NCBI GenBank assembly: GCA_944470555.2
Contig: OX104134.1
Span: 103,162,701 to 103,226,700, forward strand
Direction of reading: 5' to 3'
Source: Heterobilharzia americana
Taxonomy: Eukaryota; Platyhelminthes; Trematoda; Strigeidida; Schistosomatidae
DNA length: 64,000 bases
Both the position numbers and the translations under genes were made by a program. The notes under the pieces are model-generated. The model had not been told where the DNA came from and ran no database searches. It saw nothing but the letters and a program-made list of their open reading frames with translations. The number at the start of each line of letters is the position of its first letter. Position 1 is the stretch's first letter. Below, in pieces: positions 1-12,816 of this stretch.

Positions 1-3000
1 AGCCAAATTTAAATGAGCATCAATGGAGACTGAAGGCTGAAATCTGTCTCAGATAACAGCAGAAGGTGAAATTCCAGGCTACTGAGTTGTGCAAGAGATA
101 TTTTCAGGCACTGACAACATTTGTCATGTCATATAATTCACGTAGCATATGAACGGTATATACTTTCTCAAGAGAATGAATTAATAAAAGTACAGTACAG
201 AGATCTACTTCAATTTCAAATATCCCTTTAATAGACTTAGAGCTAAAAATGAGGTTCATAATTAGTTAAATATTAACATGTAATAAATCCTTTAATGTCA
301 AAATATCTGTCCATATTTAGGTGAATTTCAAAGGAGTAGTTACGTTTACAACCCACAAGAATATAAAACTCTTACCAGTAGCAGTATAAATGGTCGGTGG
401 AATCTAAGTAATGCAATTACTGAATTAGGAATACATAAGTATTGTCCATCATAATTATGGAGCTCTTGAATTCCACATCACTTGAGTTCTCTGGAAAGCG
501 TCAATGCAAACAATACGTGTTAAAATAGCTATTCTGATAATTCATCCAAAGCACTACTTAGTGATCAATCTTCCACATTTAGACAGCTCGATTTCACTGG
601 CATAATACTGTTTTTTGCAAACTGAATTTTTCTACTGACATCATTGATAAGCTGAGGTAAATGCAACAGTGTATGCTATTACACTACATTAAAACACGAG
701 TACTTTATGTCGCTTTTATATGCAAACAGAGTATTTCTGTGCTCCGCACTTATTTATTCCTAAAAGAAATCTCAATGATATCTTGTACAAATCAAAGCTT
801 TGTTAGGAGAAATATAAGTATGTATCGTGATATACTTAAACAGTTTAAAAACTGTCCGTTTCAAGTTATGAGTACATTTATTAGAATGGAATTGGTTGTC
901 ATGACGCTACAAAGAAAGTATTCTTAGGGTTAAAATCACCAACCAATCGGCTGAGCAGAGCTGTCTCACACAATTTGGTCAGAAAAAGTTTCATTTTTAA
1001 CGCACTTAAGATGAGTTAAACAGTATATTAAATAAATGACTGCTCCGATTTGCTTAAAATGTTTCATCAGGGCTACTATGTTTTGTGTTAAATATGTGGA
1101 GAAATGAAGCAGGAAACTTAGGATAATAGTGTATGTTACTAAACATCTAGTTGGTTAAAAACTCTTGTATCATGTTATGTAAGGAGTTATAGAAAGAAAA
1201 GCACACACCTATTTAATATGCATCTGGTTTTAAGACTGAATGTCACTAACATGTCAATGCAGATTTCAAGTTGAAAGGTTGTGCTTTCTCTTTGCGTTAT
1301 CAATGGTTGATAGATCTTCTCCTTCAATATACACGCCTACCACATGAAATTGTAAAATTTTCGATTGTTTTAGTTGCTTATTTCAAGCAGTTTCTATAAA
1401 GGAATCATAAAAGACATGCATTTTTCACTGTTCGCTCTTTTGTGATTATCATTGTTATGCTTTAAAGATGCATTTACATGCTTTCTTTACTTAATGTAAA
1501 GAGATTTATTTATAAGCTATTAGAACGTGAACAGTTAGTTGTATAACTACGGAAATGAGCCGTGAGAAGTGCAGGTCGAAATCTTCAAAGTAATATAAGT
1601 TCCATGAAGGCTTAAACTACTCTGTGTAGATAAGTGATAGCAAGTAATATGCAGAAGTCAATTAAAGTTCCCATCCAACTGACTCCTATCGACGCAAAAT
1701 GAAATTTCTAGAAATCTTATTTACATTATTTGCTTCATTGTAATGTGATCATTTAACTTCGATTAGCACTAAAAATCTCACAACATAGTTGTATATCGTG
1801 TCATGACTATTTTGTGTAAATTTTTCATAAGTGTATTTCTTGGTGTATAATGTGGTTTTGTACATGGAATTGTAGATAAGTTATTATGTGGACTACGTGA
1901 TACATAATATAATCATTACGAATTTAAGATAAAATGAAAGGTTAGCTGTCATCATTAGACAAAGTAATTTGAACGTAAATAATGTGTTTTCAATTAAAAC
2001 TAGATCTTCAATGTTTAACCCTCTTAACTGTTAAGTCTGTTCTGATTACTTGAGCCGATCACCGTCTATTCACTTCCTTCCTTGACATCCTTCTTCAAGC
2101 GATCAGACTGCACCAAAACTTTAGTCATTTTCGGGTTTACGGAAACAGTTGTTTTCTCATCTGTATGGTGGGATCTGTAGCTAAAGTGTCAAGAACAGTT
2201 GAAACAGTGACAAGATTTCCAGGTGGTAGGTATATAATTACGTGAAACGATTGCACCCATGTGACTTACCGGTATCTTTTGCTGCTGGAAAATTCATACG
2301 GCTCTCAGACTATAATAAGTAGCTAACAAGTATAACCTTGTTTTATTTCCCAGTTATGTACATATACTATCAACAAAGATGTATGTAGATACACATAGCA
2401 AAAAAATAATTTGCTGATCGTCCTAGTTAATAGCTCTGTATCATAAGCACTTTGAAGGGAGAATAAAATTTGCTAGCCTAAAATGCATAATGAATGCATC
2501 TTAAAACGTTTTGCTGCTGTTGCGATTTTAGGTACAGAAGAATTTATTTAGATTACTTAACGATTTATTCATTGAAATGAAAATGAATTATTGTACATAT
2601 GATCGTCACATGTAGAAGGAAGTGCACCACTGCACCAAGCCATAACCTTGATTCTGACCTTCTGAAACACATCGGTTAGTTTTTAAACTTTTAGTCATTC
2701 CTATCACGTCAAGTAGCAGCAAACAAACGGTATGCAAGTCCTTTTTTCAAGGTATACATAAACAATTTACGCATACATTCCCACTAACTGATTTGGGAGA
2801 TTGTAAAAAGTGTTACCTACTTTTACTATTGTTATCCGTGCTATTCATATATTTAACCTTGACTTCCACTGATTGTAACAGTATCAAATGTTCATGCTGA
2901 ATAAATAATAAGTGTGATTGTAAAGCCAGAAATAAAGTTACCAGAATCCGCATTTGTTCTAACGACGTTTCCAAATTCTAGAGATATTCCCTGCTGCAAC

Positions 3001-4120
3001 GCAAATTAGCACACCTCAGCAGTTTCACTTCATCAGAAAATTATCCTGTTGAGCATTGTTGGTTATTTTTATTCCAAAACAGTTACATTACAGCTAATTG
3101 AGACCCTTTGAAGGTAACCCTAACAACTACTAAAATAACGAATCACGTTTAGGTATTTCGGTTGGATTGTTAATTTTTCATAAAGTAGGGGAATGGAATT
3201 GGATACCTCAGCAGTTGTTAGACTGAGTTTTAAAGCCACTAGAAATTCATTGTAGACAGATGGTTCGGTCAACAAACCTGTTCAAACGGTCAGTAAGTCA
3301 TCTTGAGAAGCACTGATAATTATGCTTTAGTTTTGGTTAAAGTCTTAAATATCCATACATATGGGACTTTGTGCTTTGTAACTTCCAAGTCATGATTTGT
3401 TTTCTCGCATACCTTTAGAACTGAAAGTTTCCGATTCATCCCTTTCAGTTCGAGCTTAGTAAAATGTACTTATTTCAGTTGTAGTTTGAAGCTCTATGCT
3501 TATTGCCAAAGTAAATTGCTTGAAGCATCACCTTCACCTCTGTTGCTGTGACCAAGTGGGTATTTTGAGTTTCTCTTATCCTCCTTTAATAAGTAGTGTC
3601 AGAGAAATATTTTTGGTCATTTTGCATGCGTTCTCTACAATACTTTTTTTGCAAACTAGTATATGAAACCGCCAATGTCATATCAATAGTAATACAATTG
3701 AGAATCGGCTACAATAAGATACTGAAGTGAAACAATGCATCCTGTAGCTGAAGGCTTAATCGCCCAGTTATTTCTGTTTATTTTCAGCTAACATGATCAT
3801 ACGTTATGTAAGCGATTATGCCTAGAATTTTAGTCTACTTGATAAGAAAAAAAGGAGTTTCTAGTACTGTGTATATCACTGTTAACAGCATGAAACTTGT
3901 ATTGACTACGTCTCTCGGCCAAGTTAATCATCTCAACTGAGGAGAACGAAAAGCGAAAGTAAAATACAATGTAAGATTTTTATATTGCATGAAGATAGTT
4001 GATATCAATACTTGCAACTTCCCGTTGCTATTCTATGTCTAACTGATGGACCTTACTTGATAGATGTGCAACCATTTAGATATTTCGACGCAGTCCGGAT
4101 TGTTATTACATTGTAGTCTA
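1..4120. other. AT-rich non-coding stretch
   Basis: I see no convincing gene, RNA or recognisable mobile element. Open frames are short (the longest, 661-927 on +, has ordinary AT-rich composition and no motif). The stretch is probably intergenic or intronic sequence with very old repeats. Confidence 0.5.
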
Positions 4121-4127
4121 CTTGGCG

Positions 4128-4245
4128 GCTAACAGTGAAATCCAGAACGTGCATTTCATCTTATTCGCGACTCATCAGCTGGATGTACCTGCATCCTAAT
4201 GAGTGATATCCCTTCTGAGACTTGAATTACAAGTATTTTAAAAAC
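4128..4245 (-). mobile_element. Sm-alpha-like SINE fragment (copy A) with hammerhead
   Basis: Read on the minus strand, the 3' part of a tRNA-headed SINE is present: a middle segment shared with the copy at 61077-61245, then a hammerhead motif, then the family's conserved GGATTYCAC-type end. The tRNA-like head is missing or too diverged to see. Copy B lies just beyond in the opposite orientation, so the two are head-to-head. Assignment to the schistosome Sm-alpha family rests on the shared hammerhead design. Confidence 0.7.
4130..4188 (-). ncRNA. Hammerhead ribozyme, conserved core intact
   Basis: On the minus strand CTGATGA (complement of 72-78 in the 4100s) is followed by a short helix II, then GAAA (complement of 4154-4157), a very short helix III, and a GTT cleavage triplet, which fits the NUH rule. 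Helix I is a perfect six-pair stem, ATCCAG before the core and CTGGAT after the cleavage site. Helix II is weak (GTC with GAT). This is the only Sm-alpha-like copy here that keeps both core boxes. Hammerheads in Sm-alpha SINEs are known; activity of this copy is inferred. Confidence 0.65.
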
Positions 4246-4313
4246 TGTTACAAGAATTGCAGTTACGGCTATCATTAAAAACAACAACTAATACCTGCTG
4301 CACAAGAGGTGGC

Positions 4314-4480
4314 TCTCGTGTTCCAGTGGCTTTAGTGGATAACGCTTTGTCGTTTATGGCAATGGACATTGGGTTTCAGTTTCAGTGGGGATAACATCGC
4401 TCACTGGCAGATAGGTACACCGAAATGACGCCCAACTGGCACGAAACGCGCGTCATGGATTCCATTAGTAGCCATCAATT
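4314..4480 (+). mobile_element. Sm-alpha-like SINE (copy B), ribozyme core broken
   Basis: A tRNA-like head (TGGCTTTAGTGGATAACG, A-box-like) is followed by the family's middle segment and the end motif GAAACGCGCGTC plus GGATTCCAT. The CTGATGA box has been replaced by an unrelated sequence around 4420, so the ribozyme should be inactive. It lies head-to-head with copy A. Confidence 0.7.
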
Positions 4481-4484
4481 AGAC

Positions 4485-6060
4485 TACAGTATCAACAAAG
4501 GTAGTCTGCAATCTGCACTTTGTTAGAAAAAGCAATTTAAACTCCCCTAAGAATAGAATTCAGTCTTTACATATCGAATGGCAGAATAGTTTTCTTGTTG
4601 TTTTACATTCACCTGTTAAGATAATTAGATGTAAATATCTCCATTCTCACTCAGGTTAGTCTACAGTAATTTATAAATAGAAAGTATCAAAAATGACAGA
4701 GGACACCTGTAGCTCAAATAAATGATCTTGGTTGTGTTGCATTCTTTCAGCTGGATCATTTAATCGTCAAGCTTTTATTGTCTTCCTAGCCAAATACCAT
4801 CAACACTCACTTCGCTGTTGAAGTCATATTGTTGAGATTATCCAGAAAAAACAGTAAAAGTCTCAAGGTTAAACCATCCAACCCAGAGAATGCTTTAAAA
4901 CCTAGAAAGTAAATCATAGATGTAGTAGAAACTGACTAACTTTATCAACTGTCGAAAACTGCTCATTATCTTTGCTGTAGTGCGTAGAATATCATAATAG
5001 AAGTTTGAAATGCATATCTTAACTTGAAATTGAACTCGGCAGTTATAACTACCTCGAAATCTTCTGAGCAGTTTCGTAGCTTAGTAGTTCTTTTTGATAT
5101 ATGTGGAGTTCTAACCTGCTAGGTTTGTGCCGTAATATAGTAGGTGAACTCTTCGTCTCGTAAAGAAAGCTAGAGATCAAGTTTTCTGTAATAGAACTGA
5201 ATTGTTGCACACAGCTGACTAACGAGAGATAAACCAAAAACCTTTGGTCTTAATTAGGTATCGGAAATTTCTGTAGATTTATAATATTCTATCACTGCAC
5301 AATGTACAAAAAAACCCACCTAGGTACAAGTTTGCTACCTGTATCTTTTTATTAACCAAATATCACTTAGTATGAACGACAACAGACTGACTATTTAATT
5401 GTTTATGCGTAAAATAAAAATCCAATAAAAACTTCACCTGTTTGCCAAGTACTAATAAATCCAGGTTTGCCGTAATTGCAAATAATATAAATTTACTGTC
5501 GGTTGAAATTAGAAATTTAGGAGAAACTGTGGTTCATTTTGTTAATATTTCAACTTCTTGTGCTCCTTTTTTTCAAAAGCTTTGTTAATCATTAGTTTCC
5601 GCACTTTTTTAAACTTCGTCTAACGAACACATAGTACACTTGAACATAACAGTTCTTTAGACATCAAAAAGTCAATTAATCCTGGTACACGTTGCAATAC
5701 AGAAAGGTAACTGGAATACAATACAAGTGAATAATGTAAGTCACTGCAGATCAAGAAATACACCTACAATTATTCCCCCGTCCAGTGAGCAAAAATCTAA
5801 GTTTGCAAGTATTGCATATTGTTTATGCATGAAAACGGTGGAAAAGCAGAAAGGTTATGGACAACCATGGTGGCTTAAGGAAGGATTTGTTTGGAACTTC
5901 TTCTTTGGCAGTAAGGCGTACCATTCATGGAAATAAGATAATCTTCGATAATATAGGTAGTAATATCCAGTCTTCATTTGGATCGATTCGATCGACCACT
6001 ATTAGCATATGTACCCTCTACGCTGATGTCCCGATATTGTCGTTAACTTCGTTTTGTTAG
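4485..6060. other. Non-coding stretch, no gene recognised
   Basis: The bases around 4740-4895 resemble PLE terminal sequence (a run ending TTAAACCATCCA, also seen near 54990). Two overlapping small open frames (5727-5936 and 5857-6060) contain an odd Trp/Phe-rich stretch. I cannot assign them to a family, and no splice or promoter context supports them as genes. Confidence 0.35.
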
Positions 6061-6074
6061 TAAAGATGAATGGT

Positions 6075-6262
6075 TATTAGCATTCGAACTCAGAACGCGC
6101 GCCCCATCCTATTTGGGATGCGTCAGCTAGATGTATCTGCCTGCCAGTGGTTGATGTTGGTCCTACAGCAAGCGAAACCCAGGACCATTTGCTTCAAACC
6201 CCCAGAGCGTTTTCCGCTAGGCTGCTGTGTCACGGTAGCCATTCATTGTGAAATGGATTTGG
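6075..6262 (-). mobile_element. Sm-alpha-like SINE (copy C), ribozyme core broken
   Basis: On the minus strand a tRNA-like head leads into the family middle and hammerhead region. The core reads CTGACGC instead of CTGATGA, and GAAA has become GGGG, so cleavage is not expected. It is head-to-head with copy D across a ~150-base gap. Confidence 0.7.
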
Positions 6263-6414
6263 CTAGTCACTCTTCATTTATACCACGAAAATAAAATCAC
6301 CAGCAATATTGAGACATCAAGGTAGAAGTGTTTATTCCAATAGTGGAAGATCAGATTGGCTAGAAAATATGATAAGAAACTGCAAACTATGACATCATAA
6401 CTTTATCTCTTGTG

Positions 6415-6600
6415 TATGGAGTAGCTATTGTGACTCAACAGCTCAGTGGATAACGCTGTAAAGTAATTAGCGGATCACCGTCCGATCAAATCTTAGTGGA
6501 AACAGCATCACTCACCGGCAAGTAGGTACATCCACCTGATGTACCCCAAATAGGGTCAAACGCACGTTCTAGGTTACACTGCAAGCCACCATTCATCTTT
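6415..6600 (+). mobile_element. Sm-alpha-like SINE (copy D), ribozyme core broken
   Basis: The head contains CAGCTCAGTGGATAACGC, a good Pol III A box. The downstream hammerhead region keeps CTGATG but reads CTGATGT, and the GAAA box is changed. The helix II loop CCCAAATAGG is well preserved, so this is clearly the same family as the other copies. Confidence 0.72.
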
Positions 6601-6604
6601 GATA

Positions 6605-7485
6605 TGAAGTGCACTTCGTTTGATCCCAAGTGGCGGGAGTCAGCAAAGTGATACATCATAGTTATGTCCTATTAGTGACGACTCACTTCGATGATTTTTT
6701 TTATGCGAATAAGAAAATTGTTATGACTTAAATATCATTACTTACACTGCTGAATATTGCGTGAGTCTGGTAAAAGATTTTCAGACATACACTTAAATTA
6801 CCCCCCAAGATAAAGTAATTTATTCACAAAGTCTACACCTGTGATTCCCGATGTTAAACTACAACGATCTACAATCGAATTTAGTTGAGCGAAACCCATA
6901 TACCTAAGCAGCCAACAATGATGAAGTATATTTGTAGGTTAGTTAATTTGAAGCATTTTGCCAAATGTACTAAGGTTATTCTCTTGTACCATTCAAATTA
7001 CTTCCTAACTTCTCTCCTCTTTTACATAGAAAACTAATTTTGGCAACCTGTATATCAAGCAGCAATAAACTGTATCACCAGTTAACTAGTGACATAAGCA
7101 AATTAGGCCTGATAATAGCTTGCCCATTCATTCTGTGCTAACATACTATCGCTGCTGCCCTGTAATTATACAGAATGTGATCTTAAAGTGGATAAATTGT
7201 TTGTGATTCTCTTTTCGTTCCCATAATGTAGGTAAAAGTCTTGCCTGTCTCAGATGTCTAGTTATTCCCTTATGAAAATGTCAATTGATTATTACCTTCA
7301 CTGATTTCGGCTTTCAGTTTTTTCAACAACATAACATGCTGACGATAACAAAGTCTATTTTTAACAAGAGTCCAACTAAACAAAAAATTTTAGCATTACC
7401 TATGATATAATGTAAACCAGCTCGAAGTTTCATCGGAAAGTTACACTTTTTATTTTACTCAGACAAGTTTATCAGATTCATTGTT
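6605..7485. other. Non-coding stretch, nothing recognised
   Basis: AT-rich sequence without a supported gene, tRNA-like box or recognisable element. Confidence 0.45.
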
Positions 7486-7489
7486 GATA

Positions 7490-10250
7490 ACACTGTCTGA
7501 GATGGCCTTGATGACCAGACTGAGTTTAATGTATTGAAGTAATTACTGGATTTAGACAGAAATCTAGTTAAACTTGGGATGTGAACCAATGTCCTCTGAA
7601 AGCAACCTTGGAGTTTTGATGAATTAGGTTTGAGAAGTAGTGAAGACCACTTGAGATGATCTAATCAGCACTTAACTAGATGATTATTTCTAAATCATCT
7701 TCATGTGATCGAGATGAGAATAGCTGGGTGTGCAGCTGGTATGACAATTAACAGATAGTTGGGAGTCGCTGATTCACAAAAGTATTAGGTGGATCACTAT
7801 AAGCACAGTTGAAATAAGGCCGGTTTAATAGTTCAGGTTTGTAGTTCACTTGATGAAATACCAAGCAGGAAATCTAGAAGTCATTGGCTTGAATTCTGCT
7901 TCAAGTGAAGTTTTCTACCAGCCTGCTGATTGGTTGATCTTACTAGTTCATATTTTGCTAAATAAAGAATGTTACAGTTTTGACCATTCCAGAAAACACC
8001 CAGCAGTTATTGATGTGAAAGTTTTCCTGATGCGGTCACTTATATAAGAACACCAGACATCTATTTCAATTGGTTAAATGTTGAATAATAAACATAATTC
8101 TTGAAAAGAAAATTCACTTGAAGCTGAAAGAAAGTGAACATTTCAGTAAAAGGTGTATATTTCGTTTTCTAACACTTCTGTGAGTGATCAAAGAATCCAA
8201 GCCAACTGAACAGATTTAGGTCATCCAAGTAATTTTGTTTAACTAAAATTGAATAAGTCTGAAATCAGTAGTCAGTGAAAGTATTTTCCTCTTGTGTATA
8301 GAAAAGTACGTGTTCAACTATTTGCACACATAGCTGTCCTCTATTCAAATGTAGGTCTTATCTCTTGGCACAAGACAACATCCAAAGTTGATGAGCTCAA
8401 CACAAAAGCACAGTTTGAGAATCTGATGGATCTGGTCAAATGAAGAACTAAGTTCCAACATCACCTAAAGATGACAATTACAAATCAACTGTTCCAAATT
8501 GCCGTATTTACAACATAAATAGAAAAGTCAATACTTGACGTATCCTATCAAAGGAATATCATAATCAGCTAAAGGATCTTTAGAAAACTGAGAGCTTAGT
8601 CATGATACAGCTTGAAAAAGGTGCTGGAATAGTGCTTATGAACAAATCGAATTATGAAGATAACGTTTCATTCATTCTATCAGATGGGAACAAATTTTCA
8701 AAACAAACAGTCCCTATAGGCTTTACTGGAAAAACACAGAGTCAGTTGTCCAAGATAATGAAGAAAACCAAGGATGAACCAATGATCAGCACTGAACTCT
8801 ACGAACAACTTCACCCATCAGCTCCCTGATCCTTCAACTATACGGTCTGCCCAGAATCCACACAGTAGGTCTTCTTCTTCGTCTGAAACTAGACATAACT
8901 ACTTCTCCTGACCATTCAGTCACAAAATGGCCAGTCGAGATACTGAATTCAGTGGAGAACGAAATTTTCAAATAAAGCCAGCGTGACACATTTCACTTTG
9001 TTGATTTCATCAAGAGTATCAATCTGTTCAGAAACAGGATTATTTATCTAGATCTCGTCTCCTATTTACAAATGTCCCACTGACAGAAACCTTTTCTGTG
9101 TAACTTCGTTCAGTCCCATAACTTAAACATTGGTATCCTTGATCACAATTAAATGAAGTTCTCAGATGCACTTTCGACATGCTTTTAACAACGAAATCTG
9201 ACAGATAAATGATATGGCAACAGAATATTCTTTAGGACCCCTTCTAGCTGACTGCTTTATGGCAAGCCTGGAATACAGAGTCACATCAGAATTAATCAGT
9301 GAGCTTCCTGTCTACAAAAGATGTATGGATGATAACTTTATTATATGTGGCGAGAATACAAATCTCGATAACCTGCTTCTCTTTATCATATTTGCTTCAG
9401 AAGCAGAGTCAAGCTCGAAATTCAACTTCTTAACACCGAACTTTAAAACAGATGACGATTTAGTCCGAAGATCTACTTACAGAAAATCCACTTGGAAAGG
9501 ACAGTTTATTAATTTTCAAAGGTGTCGTCGTACATAGAAATATAAATTTTATCCATTCACTCTCCTCAACAGTGTAAAGAATATGCACGGAGGATACCAT
9601 AGAAAGCGAACTAGAAAACTTACGAGAAGCTCTGATGTAGAGGGAATATCTACTGAAATCCACAGGTAGGAATCTAAAGCGGAAAAACGCCACGCGAGGT
9701 GTGCAAACTGCTCCAGAAAAGATTCCACTACTGAACCTCGAATTCAAGGAAGATTTAACAGCAGATATCCTCAGAAAGAGACTGTCAAGATTTATAAACA
9801 GAACATTCTTTTCTGCTAATCTTAGAATCACATTTTCATCTGAGAACCCCATTCTTAAGTATAAGCTGGAGCATTGGGCCACACAAGTGTGTGTATATAA
9901 GTTTACTTGGCCATATGGAGCCGAGTTCATCGGCCGTACCATGTGCCAGCTAACGCAACGCACTCGGGAATACTTATTGATCTTGCTGATACAGGGAGAA
10001 CAGAAGTGCATCTTCACCTCTGAAAAAGAACATAATAAACTTAGAATACTTATCTTCCTTTTGGTAAGTCCTTCAAAATCTTGCACAAAATGCGATCAAG
10101 ACACTATAAAGGAGTAGGGTTAAGACATCTATAAGTATTTAGAACATTAGCAATTCAAATGTGGAAGCCACCCTTACGAGTTCACAAGAAGTGTGTACAA
10201 CCCCTTTCTTTGCCATTCCCATTGTAGATTGTTGACCAGTCTAGATAATT
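7490..10250 (+). mobile_element. Penelope-like retroelement (copy P1), decayed
   Basis: The coding part, about 8300-10117, is broken into several frames. Frame 8602-8829 carries the KGAGIVLMNKSNY motif typical of the PLE N-terminal region. Frame 9214-9537 carries RT motifs GPLLADCFMASLE and YKRCMDDNFI (the catalytic DD near 9325-9340), then YRKSTWKGQFINF. Frame 9701-10117 carries a GIY-YIG-like endonuclease piece with GAEFIGRT at about 9917-9940. PLE reverse transcriptases are telomerase-like and are followed by GIY-YIG. The order here is correct, but frameshifts and stops separate every module. 7490-8290 is probably the element's 5' non-coding part, a weaker call. The 208-residue antisense frame over the RT is a shadow. 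Confidence 0.75.
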
Positions 10251-10254
10251 CCCT

Positions 10255-10760
10255 GATGGCGTAACTACTCCATGGTTTATAATCCTATTTTAAGCACCTA
10301 TAGTTATTAGCTAACTCGCCTTTCTCATGCAATTTGTATTAACCCTTGATCCGAAATTAATCTGCAGTGTTCTGTTCTTTCTATTATATATTCACAAATT
10401 TACTGCTAAGAGAACGATTTCGTCGAGAAGAAAAGTTTTCGTTCGCTGCAGTCGTCTTCTGTCAATTCAGTTTTGTGAAATATGTCATGTCAGTTACCTA
10501 AAATTTCAACTCATCCAAAAAATAAATGTAGTGATAGTGAAACACTGACATTAATCTCACTTATGTGCTGAAATCTACTGATACTTTTGGGCACTACTGT
10601 GACTTTAGTCATTCTTCATTCGAAACAAGTGCTAATTATTAAATACTAAATATGAGTTTTTGCGAACTTTTGTCATATACAATTAAGTTACTGATGCTAA
10701 GTGCACTGAGATGATGGTGAAATTCAATCGAATCATGGCATTTTCCTAGCTGAGTTCATC
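10255..10760. other. Non-coding stretch, nothing recognised
   Basis: AT-rich sequence between two element relics. A 73-residue frame (10327-10548) has no motif. Confidence 0.4.
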
Positions 10761-10769
10761 AAAATATTA

Positions 10770-11218
10770 TTCCGAATTAAGGTCATAGGTACTGCATATA
10801 CTGATCCACAGTCTTTTGACTAGTAAAACTGGCATGCAACTAAGAATAAATGCACAGGCGGAGTGTCTTGCAGCTGCTGGAGAAATGGAATTAGATTTTA
10901 AAACAAACCAGGAAGTCAGATGTGGTATATCACACCAACATTTCTGTTCCTTGATTGCCGACATTCTATGAAAACGGCCATAGCATCATGATGAAATAAC
11001 ACGTCGATTTCTTTCAGTAGGATGATCGCGCAAATAGACTTTGGAAATGATTTCAGTAACAGTAAACTCATACCTTGGTCCAAACATACCCTTTCAGGTG
11101 AGAATTTTACGAATAGTTGGTGTTCGCTGTGTTGCGTTCTCCGAGCTAAGTGTTTAATGGTGAAAATTTCATTGTCTTTTTGGGCAACGGTATCAGCTAC
11201 CAAGACTTTTCCGTAAGT
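10770..11218 (-). pseudogene. Gypsy-type retrotransposon integrase relic
   Basis: The minus-strand frame 10916-11218 reads like the core of a Ty3/gypsy integrase: VLVADT, then an alternating E-F-I-x-H-LA stretch, then a CLDQG motif, KSICAII, and HHDAMAVFIE, in the place of the family's DQG...ICA...HPQGDGMVER series. Glu or its equivalent follows at the usual distance, but the frame shifts and the match is weak after that. A second minus frame (10767-10964) probably continues it. No LTR, RT or capsid part is visible, so this is an isolated fragment. The assignment is by eye and tentative. Confidence 0.45.
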
Positions 11219-11224
11219 AATTCA

Positions 11225-11870
11225 GTAACTTACCCTGAAGCAGTAGTATAATTGATTATTTCCTTTGATTGCTGTATTATTCACTGCAGAGACTTTTCTT
11301 TTGACTGTTTATTTGACTAACCTCTAACCTTGTATGTGTTCATTGCTCTCCTTACTGATTGAAAGTTTTGGTCTATGTCTTTGCATCATATAATTGCTGG
11401 TTGACCCGATTCCTTGGTATTCTTCCTGTTTCCTCTGTCCAAGATCTCTTCATTTTCGAAATTCAATTCATGTCTATAGTTGTCCATGTACATTGATGTA
11501 AACGATAAAACGTGGTGACTTTTGATAGTCAACTGATGTTCATGTAAACGAAGAAGAGGGCGACCACCCTTCTCTAGTTGGTTTTTAAAATATTATTCGC
11601 TTTATCTTCTTCGGCTATGCGTTCTTTGGTCTCCACAATATGGTCTTAGGGGAATTTCTTGGTTTATGGCTAACAGCAATTCGAAACGTTCTGAGTACTT
11701 TTGTTGTGATCTGTGTCTGATATGTTCTTTAGGTGAAGTAGGGTGATCCCCTTACTGACTTCTGTGGGTGACTTTGTAGTAATTGATGAACTGTATAGGC
11801 ATCTTCTGATAAAGTAGCATAGGTAACCGTTCTTCTTTAGGATGCATAACAAGTGACTTTTTTCTTTCTT
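11225..11870 (-). mobile_element. Inverted 3' fragment of a PLE (P1')
   Basis: This stretch aligns over most of its length with 53935-54505, for example the shared opening TAACTTACCCTG and the shared block encoding RPKNA-type residues on the minus strand. In the better copy the minus strand reads as the PLE endonuclease C-terminus. Here the reading frame is broken several times. It is tail-to-tail with P1. Confidence 0.65.
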
Positions 11871-11874
11871 CTAT

Positions 11875-12335
11875 GAAGTTTAATGGAAGTTTGTTTTTCG
11901 ACCTTTGAAAAGAGTTTTTGAGCAACTAATTTTCTACTTTGTTAGGTTGTTTCAATTGTAGTTGAGAACTTGATCAGTGTATGTTGATTTTCTGTAATCT
12001 TAAGTCTTTAGTTCTAATTTGTTGTTTCTACTGCTCAAGACATCAAGGAATACAAGTTTTTTATTCTACTCCACCTTCCTTGTGAGTCTGATGTCACTGC
12101 AAACATTACTGATTAATCTATGTTTTCTAGTCCAAAATTTATGGGCTGCGTAAAAATTTATGCTCTTCAAACAACAATACCGAATGCTGAATATCCCCAA
12201 TAATTTATAAAACCCCAAAGTATAAATTATAACACATTGCATCACATAACCAGAGACGACACTGATGATGAATCTGAGATTCAAAAAACATTTATCAGAT
12301 AAAATTTCGATTAGCTGTCTGTTTTGACAAACTGA
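11875..12335. other. Non-coding stretch, nothing recognised
   Basis: AT-rich. A few short minus-strand frames lack motifs. Confidence 0.4.
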
Positions 12336-12339
12336 CTTT

Positions 12340-12432
12340 ATTTATATTGGGTGATGATGGAAGACGAACTGAAAACCTAGGTTGTATCAGGTTTCGAATC
12401 AGCGGCCTCTAAGCACTAAACCTTGGCTAGAT
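12340..12432 (-). mobile_element. tRNA-like SINE relic
   Basis: On the minus strand an A-box-like TAGCCAAGGTTTAGTG is followed at tRNA spacing by a B-box-like GATTCGAAACC. The tRNA cloverleaf is not intact, so a SINE head is more likely than a tRNA gene. Confidence 0.45.
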
Positions 12433-12816
12433 CAAGATTCAAAAGATAGTTAATTGAGAGAAGAAGATCCTACAAATTTGATTGCTGAACCAATGCTGGT
12501 AGGATCTACTAAAATACGAAGTCTAGAGAAAGACTACGCGGCAAACATGTTCGCAGTTACACACAGTAGCACGATGAGATGACTGTTGTTAAGGCTTAGG
12601 GGTAGGCGAAGGTTCTTAAACGGACTACTGCTGGTCAAATGAACACTAAACACATCTAATATGGAGGATTCATCACCTCTTCCAAATATTTGGGAAAACC
12701 TACAACCCATATCACACGGAAGAAAGAAAACTAGACCTATGTAAACCTGACCTCATAGTCGTGAAGTTTTCTTCATATGATTATTGGCTGTAAATTATAT
12801 TCGAATTGTTATTCAG

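Noticed and set aside
9460..10086. 208-residue minus-strand open frame
   Set aside because: It lies antisense to PLE copy P1, whose sense strand has clear RT and endonuclease motifs. The antisense protein has none.
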